The notes: a model not told the origin generated them from the sequence alone. A DNA stretch of 64,000 nucleotides from Gentiana macrophylla (GCA_026214975.1 CM047809.1:129071470-129135469); one strand, 5' to 3'; shown: positions 45,395 through 56,514, counted from the stretch's first letter. A program made the numbers and translations.

Positions 45395-46930
45395 CTAATT
45401 TCTTTTAGAAAATCTTACCATGAGTCCTTTCTTCATTTGAAGGATGATAGAATCCTTAGGAGCAACTTGATGACCTTCAACCACATGAATCTCATAATTA
45501 TGTATAATAGTAGCTGCCACCATTTTCATTTGAATAAAAGACATTTCTTTACCCAAACAAGTTCTTGGACCTGCATTAAAAGCTGGAAACTTATAAGATG
45601 GCTCATGTTTAATCCTTCCTTTTTCACTAATCCATCTTTCAGGATCAAATTCCAAGCAATCTTTACCCCATATAGGCTCCATTCGCCCCATCGAATAAAA
45701 CGATAAAATCACCTTCGTATTCGGTTCTAACTGTATGCCACTTGGTAGAATGTCTGCATGGACCGGTGACTTATGCTCCAACGCCACCGGTGGATATAGC
45801 CTTAGTGCTTCACACATAGCACCATGTAAGTACACGAGTTTTCGTGACTCTTCTACTGTGAAGCGCCTCATTCTGTCTCCTTTTACTACGCCCAATTTCG
45901 TCGCGATTTCTTCAAGAACTTTGGATTTGATTATCGGGTTCGTAGCCAGGAGCCAGAAAAGCCAAGTTAAAGCGGTGCTTGTTGTGTCCCGTCCGGCAAA
46001 CATCAAATTCAACATAGTATCCCTCAAGAATACTTGTACGCCACTAAAAGAAACCCTAATCTGCCCTTCATAAGCCTCCATAAACGCCGTTAAAAAGTCA
46101 GGACCTTTTTTTTTCGATGATTCATCCCGGTTTTCATTTAATTTCTTCAGTTTTTCTTCGATGGATCGGTATATAAACCGATCGAAAGCTTCCCAAGCTA
46201 AAGATAGCTTCTTTTCCATCCCAATTCCAAGCCATTTTTGCATCTTCCAATACCCTTCTGGCATTATATGCCTATGTAATAATGCTTCCACAACATCATT
46301 AAAAGCTTTTTCACACGGAATATCCGGTAAATCGATACACAAACTTTCTGGATCAGAATCAAGAACAAGTTTAGAAATACCATCAAAAGTAAACCTTTGA
46401 AATATATCCTGTAAATCAAAAGAAACCCTGTTTTTTTCAAAATTATCCAAAACAGAGACCAGCCCATTTTCCACTTTTTCCCAAACAGTCCTTTCCAATA
46501 ATTTATAAAAACAAGAATTATTCATCAATGACATAGTAACTTTTCTATGCATTTCCCATAATTCTGAATCAGTATTGAAAATCCCATCTCCTAAAATATC
46601 GAAAATCTTTCGAAACTCGGGCCCTTTCGGGTAATTCTGGAAATTCTTGCTCAATATATGATGAATATTGGCTGGATCACTAGTAACAACCATGTCAATA
46701 TTGTGAAAAAAGCCACCTTCTATTTTAAATGTGCCTCCAGTTTCTTGAAGAATATCTGTTGCAAAATCATGGATTCTGTGAGAATTTTTTAGGATAGATG
46801 GAAGCATTCCAACTACTGGCCATGTTGTGGGTAAATGGTTTCTTTTGAGAAATTTTCGTAGAAATTTATTGAAAGTGAGTATGAAGAAAAAGATGATAAG
46901 AGCTTGAAGGTATGATATTATGATAGCCAT
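45395..46930 (-). CDS. CYP96A: Cytochrome P450, CYP96A-like, single exon, 511 aa
   Basis: Intronless 511-codon reading, the usual length and structure of CYP96A genes. In Arabidopsis CYP96A15 (MAH1) is a mid-chain alkane hydroxylase of stem wax; other CYP86-clan members omega-hydroxylate fatty acids. Visible: N-terminal hydrophobic anchor (residues ~5-20), TWPVVGMLPS, I-helix FAGRDTTSTALTW (~320), K-helix EALRLYPPV, FDPERW, and haem loop FNAGPRTCLGKEM with the Cys ligand. No stop, frameshift or missing key residue. The start at 46930 fits the family's N-terminus. The leader just upstream holds a 28-bp tandem repeat and a 30-mer shared with a MITE at 2.1 kb. The exact substrate cannot be told from sequence. 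Confidence 0.95.
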   Translation of the reverse strand: MAIIISYLQALIIFFFILTFNKFLRKFLKRNHLPTTWPVVGMLPSILKNSHRIHDFATDILQETGGTFKIEGGFFHNIDMVVTSDPANIHHILSKNFQNYPKGPEFRKIFDILGDGIFNTDSELWEMHRKVTMSLMNNSCFYKLLERTVWEKVENGLVSVLDNFEKNRVSFDLQDIFQRFTFDGISKLVLDSDPESLCIDLPDIPCEKAFNDVVEALLHRHIMPEGYWKMQKWLGIGMEKKLSLAWEAFDRFIYRSIEEKLKKLNENRDESSKKKGPDFLTAFMEAYEGQIRVSFSGVQVFLRDTMLNLMFAGRDTTSTALTWLFWLLATNPIIKSKVLEEIATKLGVVKGDRMRRFTVEESRKLVYLHGAMCEALRLYPPVALEHKSPVHADILPSGIQLEPNTKVILSFYSMGRMEPIWGKDCLEFDPERWISEKGRIKHEPSYKFPAFNAGPRTCLGKEMSFIQMKMVAATIIHNYEIHVVEGHQVAPKDSIILQMKKGLMVRFSKRN

Positions 46931-46956
46931 GAGAGAGTAAAAGAGAAGAGATTTGA

Positions 46957-47040
46957 GTGCTTGTTATGCTAGTATGGAAATCTTGTGCTTGTTATGCTAG
47001 TATGGAAATTTCTCTCATTTTTACTCTCTTTCACATAATA
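46957..47040 (-). promoter_or_regulatory. CYP96A leader/promoter: 28-bp duplication plus MITE-shared 30-mer
   Basis: GTGCTTGTTATGCTAGTATG followed by GAAAT occurs at 46957-46981 and again at 46985-47009 (28-bp period). Next comes a 30-bp block (47011-47040, contains TTTTTACTCTCTTTCACATA) identical to 2081-2110 in the foldback MITE. This lies 27-110 bp upstream of the ATG, so probably in the 5' UTR or core promoter. Confidence 0.7.
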
Positions 47041-47912
47041 AATCTTGTTCACATTCAAATATATCATTATCCCGGATTTTTGGGTTGATATTTTCATAAT
47101 AGAGTAATAGTATCACGTTCAATTTGACATAAGCTGATGTGTCAGTGTAATTATCCTTGATTTAACTGTGGGGCCAACATGTCACGTCATCGGAATTCTA
47201 TATTAATTAATCATGATTTTAAAGTGGTTAAAGGCGACCGAGGCAATGACTGTCGTGTTCGATTCGTTAGTTGGTATTCATGATCATTCGTTTGTTTAGT
47301 TTAACTAACCAAGCTTGAATAAGATTATTATAAATTTGTTTCCTAAACGAACGAATACAAGCTTACTAATGAATGTTCGTGAATCTAACTATATAAATAA
47401 ACAATATACAACCCAAGTCTAACACATAAAATAATAAGTCTTTTTTTTAATGAACGAACCTTTTTATTAAGAAATATTGAAAATATTCGTACAACGCCGT
47501 ATCATTGTCATCTCCTTATACCAAGTTACATAGACGAAGCATAACTCTATCTCCTTAAAACCTATGTGCGCCTCACCCGATGTGGCAAAATCCTGCGTAT
47601 AGAAAGAGTAATAAGTTATCTATTCATCTAATAGATAATCTCGAGTAATTTTATATAATATTTATGGAGTTCTTTTAATGCTTCGGAGGTATGATTTTTG
47701 AATATTGTTTTGTAATTATTATTAATGAATTTGGACTTGATTTTTCATACTTTAACAAGTCAAACTTAAACCGACCTCAAGTTGAAGGCAAAAAAATATT
47801 TTTCACAAGCCAAACTCGAACACATGTGATTTATTGTTGTACTGTTTGTTCCTTTTTAAGTAATGCTAGAGTCAAAACAAAACTTTCATAATGATTGACA
47901 TACATCACTTTT
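47041..47912. other. Intergenic upstream region
   Basis: No gene recognised between the CYP96A promoter and the LINE insertion. Confidence 0.4.
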
Positions 47913-47919
47913 ACACATT

Positions 47920-47953
<34 letters not shown>

Positions 47954-47954
<1 letters not shown>

Positions 47955-49131
47955 AACAGCAAATATATTAATATAGCCGGCAAGGAGCTGGGAGACAATC
48001 CAAAATACAAACAAGAGGCGAGCAAAAAAGATCTAAACGACAAAAAATCAAAAGAACAACAAACGGAGATTATGCCTAAGAACCGGTACAAAAACGCCAA
48101 AGGGCATCAATCCGGAATCAGAGCCTTGAAGGGGTTGAAGGTCCAAGAGTTCCATTCAAAATTTTGTTTATTGCACCTTCCATTGATCCAAGCATATGAA
48201 GATATCTGCACTTCTTTAAAAACAGCTTCAGCCGTAAAAGATTTTGAGTGAAAAACAGTCTCATTCCGCTTGATCCAAATCAGCCACAGAATTGTTCTTT
48301 TAACTGCTTCCCAGAGCCAAGGTATCTTGTTATTCCGCACAATCGATGGCGAGAAGGAGCAAAAATCGAGCCAATTAGAGGAAAAAGACCATTGAAAATC
48401 ACACCAAACTGCAACCTTATTCCATAACTCAGCAGCAAAATTACAGTAGTAAAATAAACGGCAACCTCTTCATCCTCTAAATTACAAAAGGGACACAACC
48501 ACGAACTCAAGTTGATACCGTTCCTTCTAATATTCACCTTCGTCGGGATACGATCCAAGTACATTTTCCATATAAAAATATTAACTTTTGATGGTAGGAC
48601 TTTACACCACTTGGTTTTGAAAGGACCGGACTGATTGTTGACCAAAGATGATTCATTAATTAAATTTTTTAGAGCTGCCACCGTGAACACTCCATTGGAT
48701 TTGTGCATCCACAAAGGTTTATCTGGAGTACCTAAAGAAAGGCAAACATTTGAAAGCAAAGAAGTAAGCTCAGAAAACTCACCAACTTCTCTCCCTCTTA
48801 CCTCTCTCCTCCAATCCCACCCCCACTCCCACACACCGTCTTTCCAATTCCCCCTCTCACTCACACAACAACATTTATTCATAGCAAGCTGGTATAATCT
48901 AGGAAATTTTTTCATCAAAGTGTCTCCACCCACCCATAAGTCCCCCCAGAACCTTACTCTAGTGCCACCACCCACTCTCCACCCAAAGGAGTTCAAGAGC
49001 TCAATCCCGCTTTTCTCCAAACTCTCACATGCCTTTACTATCCCCTTCCACACCCTACCGCTTCTCCTTTGATGAACCCCACGACCAAACCCCCCGTCAT
49101 CCCCATAAAGAGAACATATCAATTTTCTTCA
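47954..49131 (-). pseudogene. Outer LINE ORF2, 3' part (zf-RVT and tail)
   Basis: Main open frame 49122-48280 plus 48340-48107 in another frame. It contains the zf-RVT pattern: W...P.K...F.W....RIPT..N...RG, then CPFCN..EE. The C-terminal tail has LWLIWIKRNETVFHSK. This domain follows RT in plant L1-clade ORF2 and is thought to bind RNA/zinc. Early TGA and internal shifts are visible. Confidence 0.85.
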
Positions 49132-49149
49132 ATAAGCATCTATGATGCA

Positions 49150-49330
49150 CCGACACTTCAATATGGGCGCCGTGCGCCGTGTCCGACACAAGACACGACA
49201 CGACACGCTCCGACACGCTCCGACACCGTGTCCGACACGTGTCGGCTGATTAAATTAATATTATTTAAAATTTTAATATCCGACACACCTCCGACACGGC
49301 GCCGACACCTCCCGACACCTCTTAACACAA
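49150..49330. repeat. CGACAC-rich subterminal array
   Basis: More than a dozen CGACAC/GTGTCG words in 180 bp, including a CCGACACGTGTCGG palindrome. The partner array lies at 54556-54665 (CCGTGTCGTGTCCTTAAATT twice). Together they mark the two ends of the hAT-like element. Bases 49331-49560 are AT-rich without features. Confidence 0.75.
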
Positions 49331-49820
49331 TTTTTTCAATGTTTTTTTGATGAAACCTGAAAATATACAATTTCTATTTTGATTACTCTGTATTATGTTT
49401 ATATGTTTTTTTGTTATAGACAATCGTTTTACACTTAATTTGTAATATTTTGAAAGTCAAATCATAATTTTCTTTTTACTTTTGACACCGTATAGATAAC
49501 AAATATCTATTTTAGATATTGATAGAGTTTAAGTATTACATATCTTATATATATGTATATATTTTTTTGAACAGCAATAATAATTTTTATTGAAGGTAGC
49601 AAGATGCTACGAAAAACAAGGTTACATGGCCTAAAAAATAAAGGCACAAAATAGGACGCCAAACTATTAGGAAGTCTCAAGCTCGAACAATAACCAAACA
49701 ACAACCAGAGCAACAAAACAAAAAGACAAAAACGTGTCCGGCTAATTGTGAGCATCCAAGGGGCACACCTTCCATGAATTCCAATCCAGCGTCAACTTTT
49801 CGTGATCTAGTATTAATCCA

Positions 49821-50966
49821 CTAAAAGCTAAGTGCTTGAATCTCAACGAATAAATCCTCCATCGACACGGTTTTTGAATTGAAGATAAGATTGTTCCTTC
49901 TTTTCCAAAGGCTCCAACATGTTATTTTCCTTGTGGCGTCCCATATCTTGGACATGTTCTTTTCCTTTATATGCCGAGGAGTGCTGTAGTGGTGAAATGA
50001 TCTCCAATCCGAAGTTGGAGAGTGTTGAACCCGCCACCAACATGAAAATTTATCCCAAATGTTAAGAGCAAAGAAGCAACGTAGAAAAATGTGATTTTCA
50101 TCTTCGTATCCGATGAGCATGTTGGACAAAGTAGATCATTGAGACTTATGCCTCTCAACGAGAGGTTCAAAAGTGTAGAAGCCTACATCTTGTAGCCCTC
50201 CAATAAAGAATGTTCACCTTGGACGGTATCAAATTATTCCAACGGCATGGAGGGCATCATTTGCCAAAGAAGAGCCTTCAATTTCGAGCAATTTTTCTTC
50301 AAGAAAGCAACCGTAAAGGAACCTCGTGAATTGAGGCTCCAAGAAGGAGAATCATGTTGGCATGCATCAAGGAAAATATCTGGGAGGGAGGCATAGAAAT
50401 CTACAAGTTCACCTAATTCTCTTCCCCTTATCCCTCTTCTCCAATCCCACTCCCATTCCCACACATCACCACATAGTTTTCTACGGTCTTTTATGAAACA
50501 ATTTTTTTCTTGGGCGAGATTGTAAAGTCTCGGGAAACGGCACTTAAATGTCTCTTCTCCTACCCAAACATCACTCCAGAATTTTATATTATTTCCATCA
50601 CCCACCCTCCACCTTATAGTTTAAGAGATTCACTCCTTTCTTCTCAATTCTATCAAAGTTTTGAATAATGTTGCTCCAAACCTTACCTTTCCTACCCATC
50701 TCGGGCATAAGACTAAATCCGCCCCCTCTCCATCTGAAAGAACCGAATAAAATCTCTCCAAAAACACCCATTCTCCACACTAAACCTCCACCACCATTTT
50801 CCCAACAAAGCAATATTTTGAGTCCCCAACCCCCCAACCCCCAACCCGCCTTGAGATTTGTGTTTAAGGATATTGGACCAAGAGATCCACGAAATTTGTT
50901 TCTTCTCGTCCCACCCCGCAAAAATGTGCCTTAATTTTTTTTCTAAGGTGTGGATCACAGCAATAG
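49821..50966 (-). pseudogene. Inner LINE ORF2, 3' part
   Basis: Broken frames 50958-50713, 50921-50598, 50605-50234, 50170-49967 and 50129-49821 give, in order, VIHTLEKKLRHIFAGWDEK, QGGLGVGGL, NIKFWSDVWVGEETF, WSLNSRGSFTVAFL, LLCPTCSSD and WSLWKRRNNLIFNSK: the end of RT and the zf-RVT domain. At least four frame changes. Confidence 0.8.
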
Positions 50967-52506
50967 CAGGCTGAATACGATCTCAATATCATTAACCACG
51001 ATTGAACTCTTGCTAAATATTGGTTTTATGAGTGGTCAAGTATATTATAACGATAATTATTACGTCATCAAGATTTTAGCGCAGCCGTTGCCGGGAGACC
51101 GAGACCAACATCATTTTATATACAAAATAATTTGTCTTATTCATATCAGAAGTTTTAATAGAATTTATTTTCTCATTTTGGTATTAAGGCTACATTATCG
51201 GTTAGTCGTAATACGTCAGAAATTCAATTAAAATATAAAATAAAAAATTATTGGTCGACCGAGAGACCTCAACTTATCTTTGGCCCCACCCGGAAAAAAT
51301 TTTATGTTTTGTCACCCTAAAAATGTGGTTTTAATAATTTTGCGCTTCTTTCCTCATCCCACCTCGTAAAAACGTGCTCTAATTTTTCTAAGGTGTGAAA
51401 AAGTATGCTAATAATTTTTCTAAGGTGTGGATCCACCATCCTTCACTGTTCCACCTCACCCAGGAAAAAATGTGCTCTAATTTTTTCTAAGGTGCTTCCT
51501 GTCCCACGGAAAAAATGTGCTCTAATTTTTCTGGTATTTCTCCGATGGCTTGCTGAAAGTATTATTGGTTTATGGTGGTCAAGTATATTATAACTGATTG
51601 ACCACGCCATCAAGCTTAGTTGTGAATCTGACAATAAGGAACCAAGTTTCATGAGTGCGTGCTTATGTTAAGTAGATTTAAGGATATTCATCTGGTTGTT
51701 AAGTAGTTATTTATTATTCAATTACTCAAATGCATTGAATCGTATACTGCCAAATCATAATAACTGAAGAAATATGTGTACAGATGATTGGTTATGTAGA
51801 CTTAGTGTCGATACTTATTGGTGATGTATTCTTATCTTCTTGCCAACAAAAGCGGAGTAATAAGCTTAGCGTTAACTCTGTCCTTTGAGAAAAATGTGCT
51901 CTGGTGGTAATATTCGATGCTATACATGATCTAAGATAGGAGGATACTCACAAAAACTGTTCTTCCACCATCACTTGAAAAAATGTTATGCAATTTTTTT
52001 CAAGGTGTGAATAGTACGCGGCAACTCGGGTCAAAAAACCCCATAGATACGTGCTTAAGTTATTTAAAAGAGTCAGGTTGGATGACTCATAGTCGGTAGT
52101 GAATAATGGATATCTTATGAAAGACGTGACTAGTATGAGTTGACTTGAGTGTGGATCTGACAATGGAAAATGTTGTCTTGGGGAATGACATGCTTTGTTC
52201 GGAATGATCAAAGTTCAAGTGGGGGGTAGTTGACGACGGTCAAATTATACCCGTGAAAAGTCATCAATGACCTTAAATCGAGATTAATAATATATATTTC
52301 ATATTAAATCACATGTTTATATTTATTATTTAATGTTAAGTGATTATTAATATGATATTTGGTATTTAGATGTTTTTATTATTTAAACGGATTAATGTCA
52401 TTCAATCAATTATCTCAAAGATAATGAAGGAAGAAATCGGAGCATTAAATTAAAGATTAATCGGATCAGCATGCAAGCGTGCGGTGGGGCAAGACAGACA
52501 GAATGG
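50967..52506. repeat. 1.54-kb block interrupting the inner LINE, built from repeats
   Basis: The block is flanked by a 7-bp direct repeat GCAATAG (50960-50966, 52507-52513) and splits the LINE codons for His-Ala-Pro-Ile-Ala. No TIRs. It contains at least four partial copies (about 51350, 51400, 51465, 51500) plus two weaker ones (51885, 51968) of a ~35-bp segment. Read on the minus strand this gives TLEKIRAHFF, i.e. the same ORF2 position that sits at the break. A second segment (GGTCAAGTATATTATAAC at 51036 and 51577) is duplicated with a ~540-bp period. Confidence 0.65.
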
Positions 52507-54552
52507 GCAATAGGAGCATGAAACAATGAGAAGTAGTACAAGGGTAGGCTACCAAGTACCGATTTAAGAAGAGTAACACGTCCACCGATCGATAGCAATC
52601 TGCACTTCCATCCTGCAAGTTTTGTTCTAAATCTATCGATCACTGGTTGCCAAGAACTGATGCGATTCATATTTTTTCCCACAGGTAATCCCAAGTATGA
52701 GAATGGAAGCTCGGCAGCATTGCAGCCTAATGAACAAGCACCGAGTGTCAGATCAGCAGGTTGAATATTCAACCCGTATAACTTGCTTTTATTCATGTTG
52801 ATCTTTAACCCAGAAATAAGACCAAAAGACTTGAGGATTCTTCCCAAATTTAAAATATTTTCCATATTCCAATAACCGAAGAAGATAGTATCATCTGCAA
52901 ACTGTAGGTGGGTGAGATTAACACTTTTTCCTTGAGAAGCAACATCGACTCCTTTGAATCTGTCAATCGACACGGCTTTCCTCATAAGCACATTGAGGGC
53001 TTCAGCAAACAAGAGAAACAAAAAAGGAGATAGCGGATCGCCTTGGCGAATTCCTCTCTGCATCTTAAACTCCGTAGTCGGGAATTTGCCGTTAATAAGA
53101 ATAGATACATAAGCCGACGATAAGCAACCTTTATCCATTTCCTCCAAGTCAAACCGAAGTTCATTTGTTCAGAATTGAATCTAGAAATCCCAATTGACCG
53201 AGTCAAAAGCTTTTTCGAAATCAGCTTTGAAGATAAAAGCTTTACCATTGGTTTTTTTGAGGTAATCAACTACCTCATTTGTGATCAAAACACCATCAAG
53301 AATTTGTCTACCTTTAATAAAAGCAGATTGATGGTGATCAATAAGAGTAGGAATAATCTTCTTGAGCCTTTCCCATTATGACTTTGAAATTATTTTGTAA
53401 AGACTCCCAACCAAAGCGATGGGGACGATAATCTTTAAAAGATGTGGGGTTGCGTCTTTTAGGTATAAGGACAATGAAGGAGCTATTACACCCTTTACCA
53501 ATTCTTCCGGGCGCTCAAAGTCTTTGACACATCTCATAAGATCATCCTTAATAAGATTCCATTGTGATTTATAGAAACCGAACGAGAAGCCATCCGGCCC
53601 CGGGGCTTTGCTAGATCCACAATTCCAAACAGCAAGTTTCACTTCCTCCTCCGTGAATGGGTTCTCAGTATTAGAACGCAAATCTAAAGAAAGCTTTTTG
53701 AAGAGATCGGACTCAAGAGATGGCCTATTCCTTTTGATTTCACTAAAGCGATTTTTGAAATGATGGACCGCTTCATTTTTATCTCTTGTGCATCCTCACA
53801 CCATCGTCCGTTGATCAAAAGGCCGGATAAATTATTTTCTTGCGCCTTCCTTTGATGGAGTTATGGAAGAATTTAGTGTTTCCATCGCCTTCTTTTATCC
53901 ATTTTTCACGGGCTTTTTGTTTCAACATACTTTCCAATTGAGAATCTTTCTCATAGAGAAAATTAATATCCTTGATCCTACACTCCATCTCAATGGGACT
54001 TAGAGTTCTCTCCTCTGCTAGTTTATCCCAATCCTCCACAACTATCTTGGCTTGATTTACTTCCTCCTGTAAGTGACCAAAGGTTGAACGACTCCAATTT
54101 CTTAAGGCAACTTTTACCCTCTTAAGTTTCTCTTTAAAGATGTGAAATGGGTTTCCGGTAATGCTCTCATCCTTCCAAGCAGTAAATACAATCTCGTTAA
54201 ACTCTGGGTGTTTCAACCAAAAATCAAAAAATTTAAAAGGAGTTGGGCCAAAATCAAGAGAGGAACTTTTTAAGAGGATAGGGCAGTGATCAGATAGGCT
54301 TCCTTGGAGGGAGATAAGGGATGCATTCGGCCAAGAGTTAAGAAAATTTGGAGAAACTAAGGCTCTATCAATTCTACTCATTTTGGATCCATCTTTGTTG
54401 ATCCAAGTGAACTTTCTGCCTTCCAAACGAAGATCAATCAAACCCGCATTAGAGATAAAGTCTAAAATGATATTTGCATCGCTTTGATGGAAAGTGCTGC
54501 CCTTTCTTTCATGTCTATAGCAAACAGAGTTAAAATCACCAATAACACACAC
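52507..54552 (-). pseudogene. Inner LINE ORF2, endonuclease and reverse transcriptase part
   Basis: The 54552-53815 frame is the C-terminal half of an exonuclease-endonuclease-phosphatase domain: IGDFNSV, KFTWINKDGSKMSRIDRAL and the catalytic SDHCPILL, followed by a basic linker and KWIKEGDGNTKFFH. The 53681-53376 frame is the start of RT (SSKAPGPDGFSFGFYK). The 53269-52410 frames hold RGIRQGDPLSPFLF, the polymerase site FADDT, LKINMNKSK, SYLGLPVG and LLSIGGRVTLLKSVLGSLP. Stops and shifts between these pieces mean no active protein. Confidence 0.88.
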
Positions 54553-54692
54553 CAGGCCGTGTCGTGTCCTTAAATTTTATGTAACGTGTCGGGGCCGTGT
54601 CGTGTCCTTAAATTTTAGTGCAAATTTGTCGCTTAAATTTTAGAACTGCCAGTGTCGCTGCGTGTCAGTGCAGCAAGAACATAGATAAGCAT

Positions 54693-55026
54693 CAACCTCA
54701 GTTCTAAACCTCTACCACCATTTTCCAAGCAGAGCCAAATTTTGAGAAAAGAGACAACCAACCCCCAGCCCCCCCAAATTTTTATTTTTAGTGATGTTAG
54801 ACCACTTAATCCAATGAATTTTCTCTCGTCCCCATTTCCCCCCCTCCCCCAAAAGATTTTTCTCTCATCCCCATTCCCTCCCCCCAAAGAAATTTGCTCT
54901 CAATCTCTCAATAATGGATAACACCGCTTTAGGAGCATGAAACAAGGAGAAATAGAACAAAGGAATGCTGCCAAGTACCGATCTAATCATGGTAACTCTT
55001 CCTCCCGCCGAAAGGAGCCTAGCTTC
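54693..55026 (-). pseudogene. Outer LINE ORF2, 5' part
   Basis: The minus strand reads RLLSAGGRVTMIRSVLGS, FYFSLFHAP, then a purine-rich stretch in which GGxGNGDER(K) is duplicated (54830-54890). The LCLENGGRG segment then runs up to the hAT-like insertion. The duplicated piece corresponds to the same ORF2 position that is multiplied in the 1.54-kb block of the inner LINE. Confidence 0.75.
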
Positions 55027-55036
55027 ACACATTAGA

Positions 55037-55510
55037 TGTATATCGCTCCATATATAACATATCGATCCATAAATAATATATCATAGCCAATAGTGTAAAA
55101 TTATGAGTAAGAATGACATTACACAGATATCCGAGTAGTGGCAGCGTGTATTTCTTGTAGTTGATTATTATGAATCTAGATTACATCATTATCAATGTGT
55201 CATATTTTACGATTGAAGATACAAATGTATATTTTGTCAACCATGATGCCCGAGTAGTTGCTCTAAAATTATCACATATCATCACAAGGTTGAATTATTT
55301 TTGGGAAACAAATCATTTCCAATAAAATAATCATCTACGTGTCTTTTGTTGCATAAGGGCCACTGGAAATGAGATAAGATTTGTTTCTTGATGGGATTTA
55401 TTTTTGGAATGTACGTATCATCTTACCATTAATAATTGAGATTTTACTTTTTCCATTTACTGTTTGTGAGGATGCACTTGATCATAAAATCGACGTTTTA
55501 CGAACAGTAA
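55037..55510. other. Intergenic stretch
   Basis: AT-rich; no gene or element ends recognised. Confidence 0.4.
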
Positions 55511-55512
55511 TA

Positions 55513-55769
55513 CTTACTATTCCCATCGTTGCTATTTAATTATTGTAATTGCTAAAATCAAAATTTTATTTTTATTTGTCGTAGTTAAATTTTTAATACA
55601 TATTTTAATACTCTTTTCATTTTTCAATATTATCAATCTTTCATATTCACTACACCATTACACTTTTCAAGATTTTTTTAGTATTTAATAATGAAAGTAA
55701 TTGCAATTACTCATTTTCTTAATTTGTGTATTTTTCTCAAATGCGACGGATAATAAGGAACGGAAGGAG
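55513..55769. mobile_element. Stowaway-like MITE 1 (TA target)
   Basis: 257 bp between TA dinucleotides (55511-55512, 55770-55771). The right end read inward is CTCCTTCCGTTCCTTATTAT, the Stowaway CTCC..CCGT terminus; the left end CTTACTATTCCCATCG is decayed. No coding. Confidence 0.6.
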
Positions 55770-55771
55770 TA

Positions 55772-56040
55772 CTTCCGTACCAAAATATAAGTCCGTTTGA
55801 ATTTTTTCACACAAATTAAAAAAATTGATTAAATTGATTATGTGTTATTAATTTGATGGAAAAATTCTAAAATGACCTGTAACTGTTATTAAGGCAAGTA
55901 GTGAAAAGTGGATGAGTATATAATAAATGAGGGTAAAAAGGAGAAAAATATAATAAATTAATCATTGGTTTTCTAAATGGATCTATATTATGGTACAAAA
56001 TCAAAAGGCTAAACGGTCTTACAGTTTGGGGTGAAGGTAG
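55772..56040. mobile_element. Stowaway MITE 2 (TA target), abutting MITE 1
   Basis: 269 bp between TA (55770-55771) and TA (56041-56042). Left end CTTCCGTACCAAAATATAAG, right end read inward CTACCTTCACCCCAAACTG; both continue with TAAGxCCGTTT. It shares its left TA with the preceding MITE. Confidence 0.75.
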
Positions 56041-56514
56041 TATTATTAAAGATAATTGCCTTTTAAATCAATTTTTTTTAGGGGGAAGGGCTAGAAGGAC
56101 AAAAAAAATCATAAATGGGTCCAGAAGGACGTTACTACATGTTATGTGATTAAAAAAGACAAATTCATAATAAATGGACAAAAATACCTTTTACACATTA
56201 AATGGCGTAGTGTATTTAGATAAAGTGTAATAAACTAAGGAAAAATATATGTAATTAAAGAAACAGTAAGAATAACCCATAAAATGTCGTAACATCTAAT
56301 GAAAAAGTAGTAACATTCAATAAACAAGTAGTAACAACCTAAAAACAAATAGTAATGACACAGAAAATATAGTAATGCCAATAAACAAGTAAGTAATAAC
56401 CATAAAATATATAAAGTACATAAACAAATGTAGTAACGTTACAAAATTAATAGTAACAACCATAAACCCTAAACTAATAAAAAAAAATACAGCATGCAGC
56501 TTCAAACCCTAAAC

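Larger units (their letters stand above)
49561..54556 (-). mobile_element. Inner LINE-1-type element, split by a 1.54-kb block
   Basis: Minus strand. The 3' end at 49561 has a short T7 (poly-A remnant) then TTGAACAGCAA, the same 3' end sequence as the outer LINE. Order from 5': endonuclease C-terminal half (54552-53815), RT (53681-52507), interruption, rest of RT/zf-RVT (50966-49821). Truncated at the 5' end inside the endonuclease, where the hAT-like array begins. Multiple frameshifts. Confidence 0.8.
49140..54684. mobile_element. hAT-like non-autonomous element inserted in the outer LINE
   Basis: Bounded by ATAAGCAT (49132-49139 and 54685-54692), an 8-bp duplication as in hAT elements, with ends CTATG...CATAG. 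The repeat extends to 9 bp if the last C is counted as target, which would suit Mutator instead. Its own sequence is 49140-~49560 and ~54553-54684. Both parts are packed with GTGTCG/CGACAC words (e.g. GCACCGACAC near the left end, GCACTGACAC near the right). No transposase. The middle is filled by a second LINE. Confidence 0.7.
47923..55026 (-). mobile_element. Outer LINE-1-type insertion (5'-truncated), split by a later element
   Basis: Minus-strand LINE. Its poly(A) tail is the T31 run at 47923-47953. Flanking direct repeats ACACATTAGA(T) at 47913-47922 and 55027-55036 mark the target duplication. The 5' piece (55026-54693) encodes the end of the RT domain (RLLSAGGRVTMIRSVLGS, FYFSLFHAP). 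The 3' piece (49131-47954) encodes the zinc-binding RT C-terminal domain (RVRFWGDLWVGG, WMHKSNGVFTVAAL, WKMYLDRIPTKVNI, LCPFCNLEDEE) and a tail. The two pieces read on from one another once 49140-54684 is removed. Frameshifts and stops make it dead. Confidence 0.8.

Noticed and set aside
45437..46073. Plus-strand open frames of 89 and 112 codons
   Set aside because: Shadows of the CYP96A-like gene on the other strand.
48635..49072. 145-codon plus-strand open frame
   Set aside because: Antisense shadow of the LINE zf-RVT coding region.
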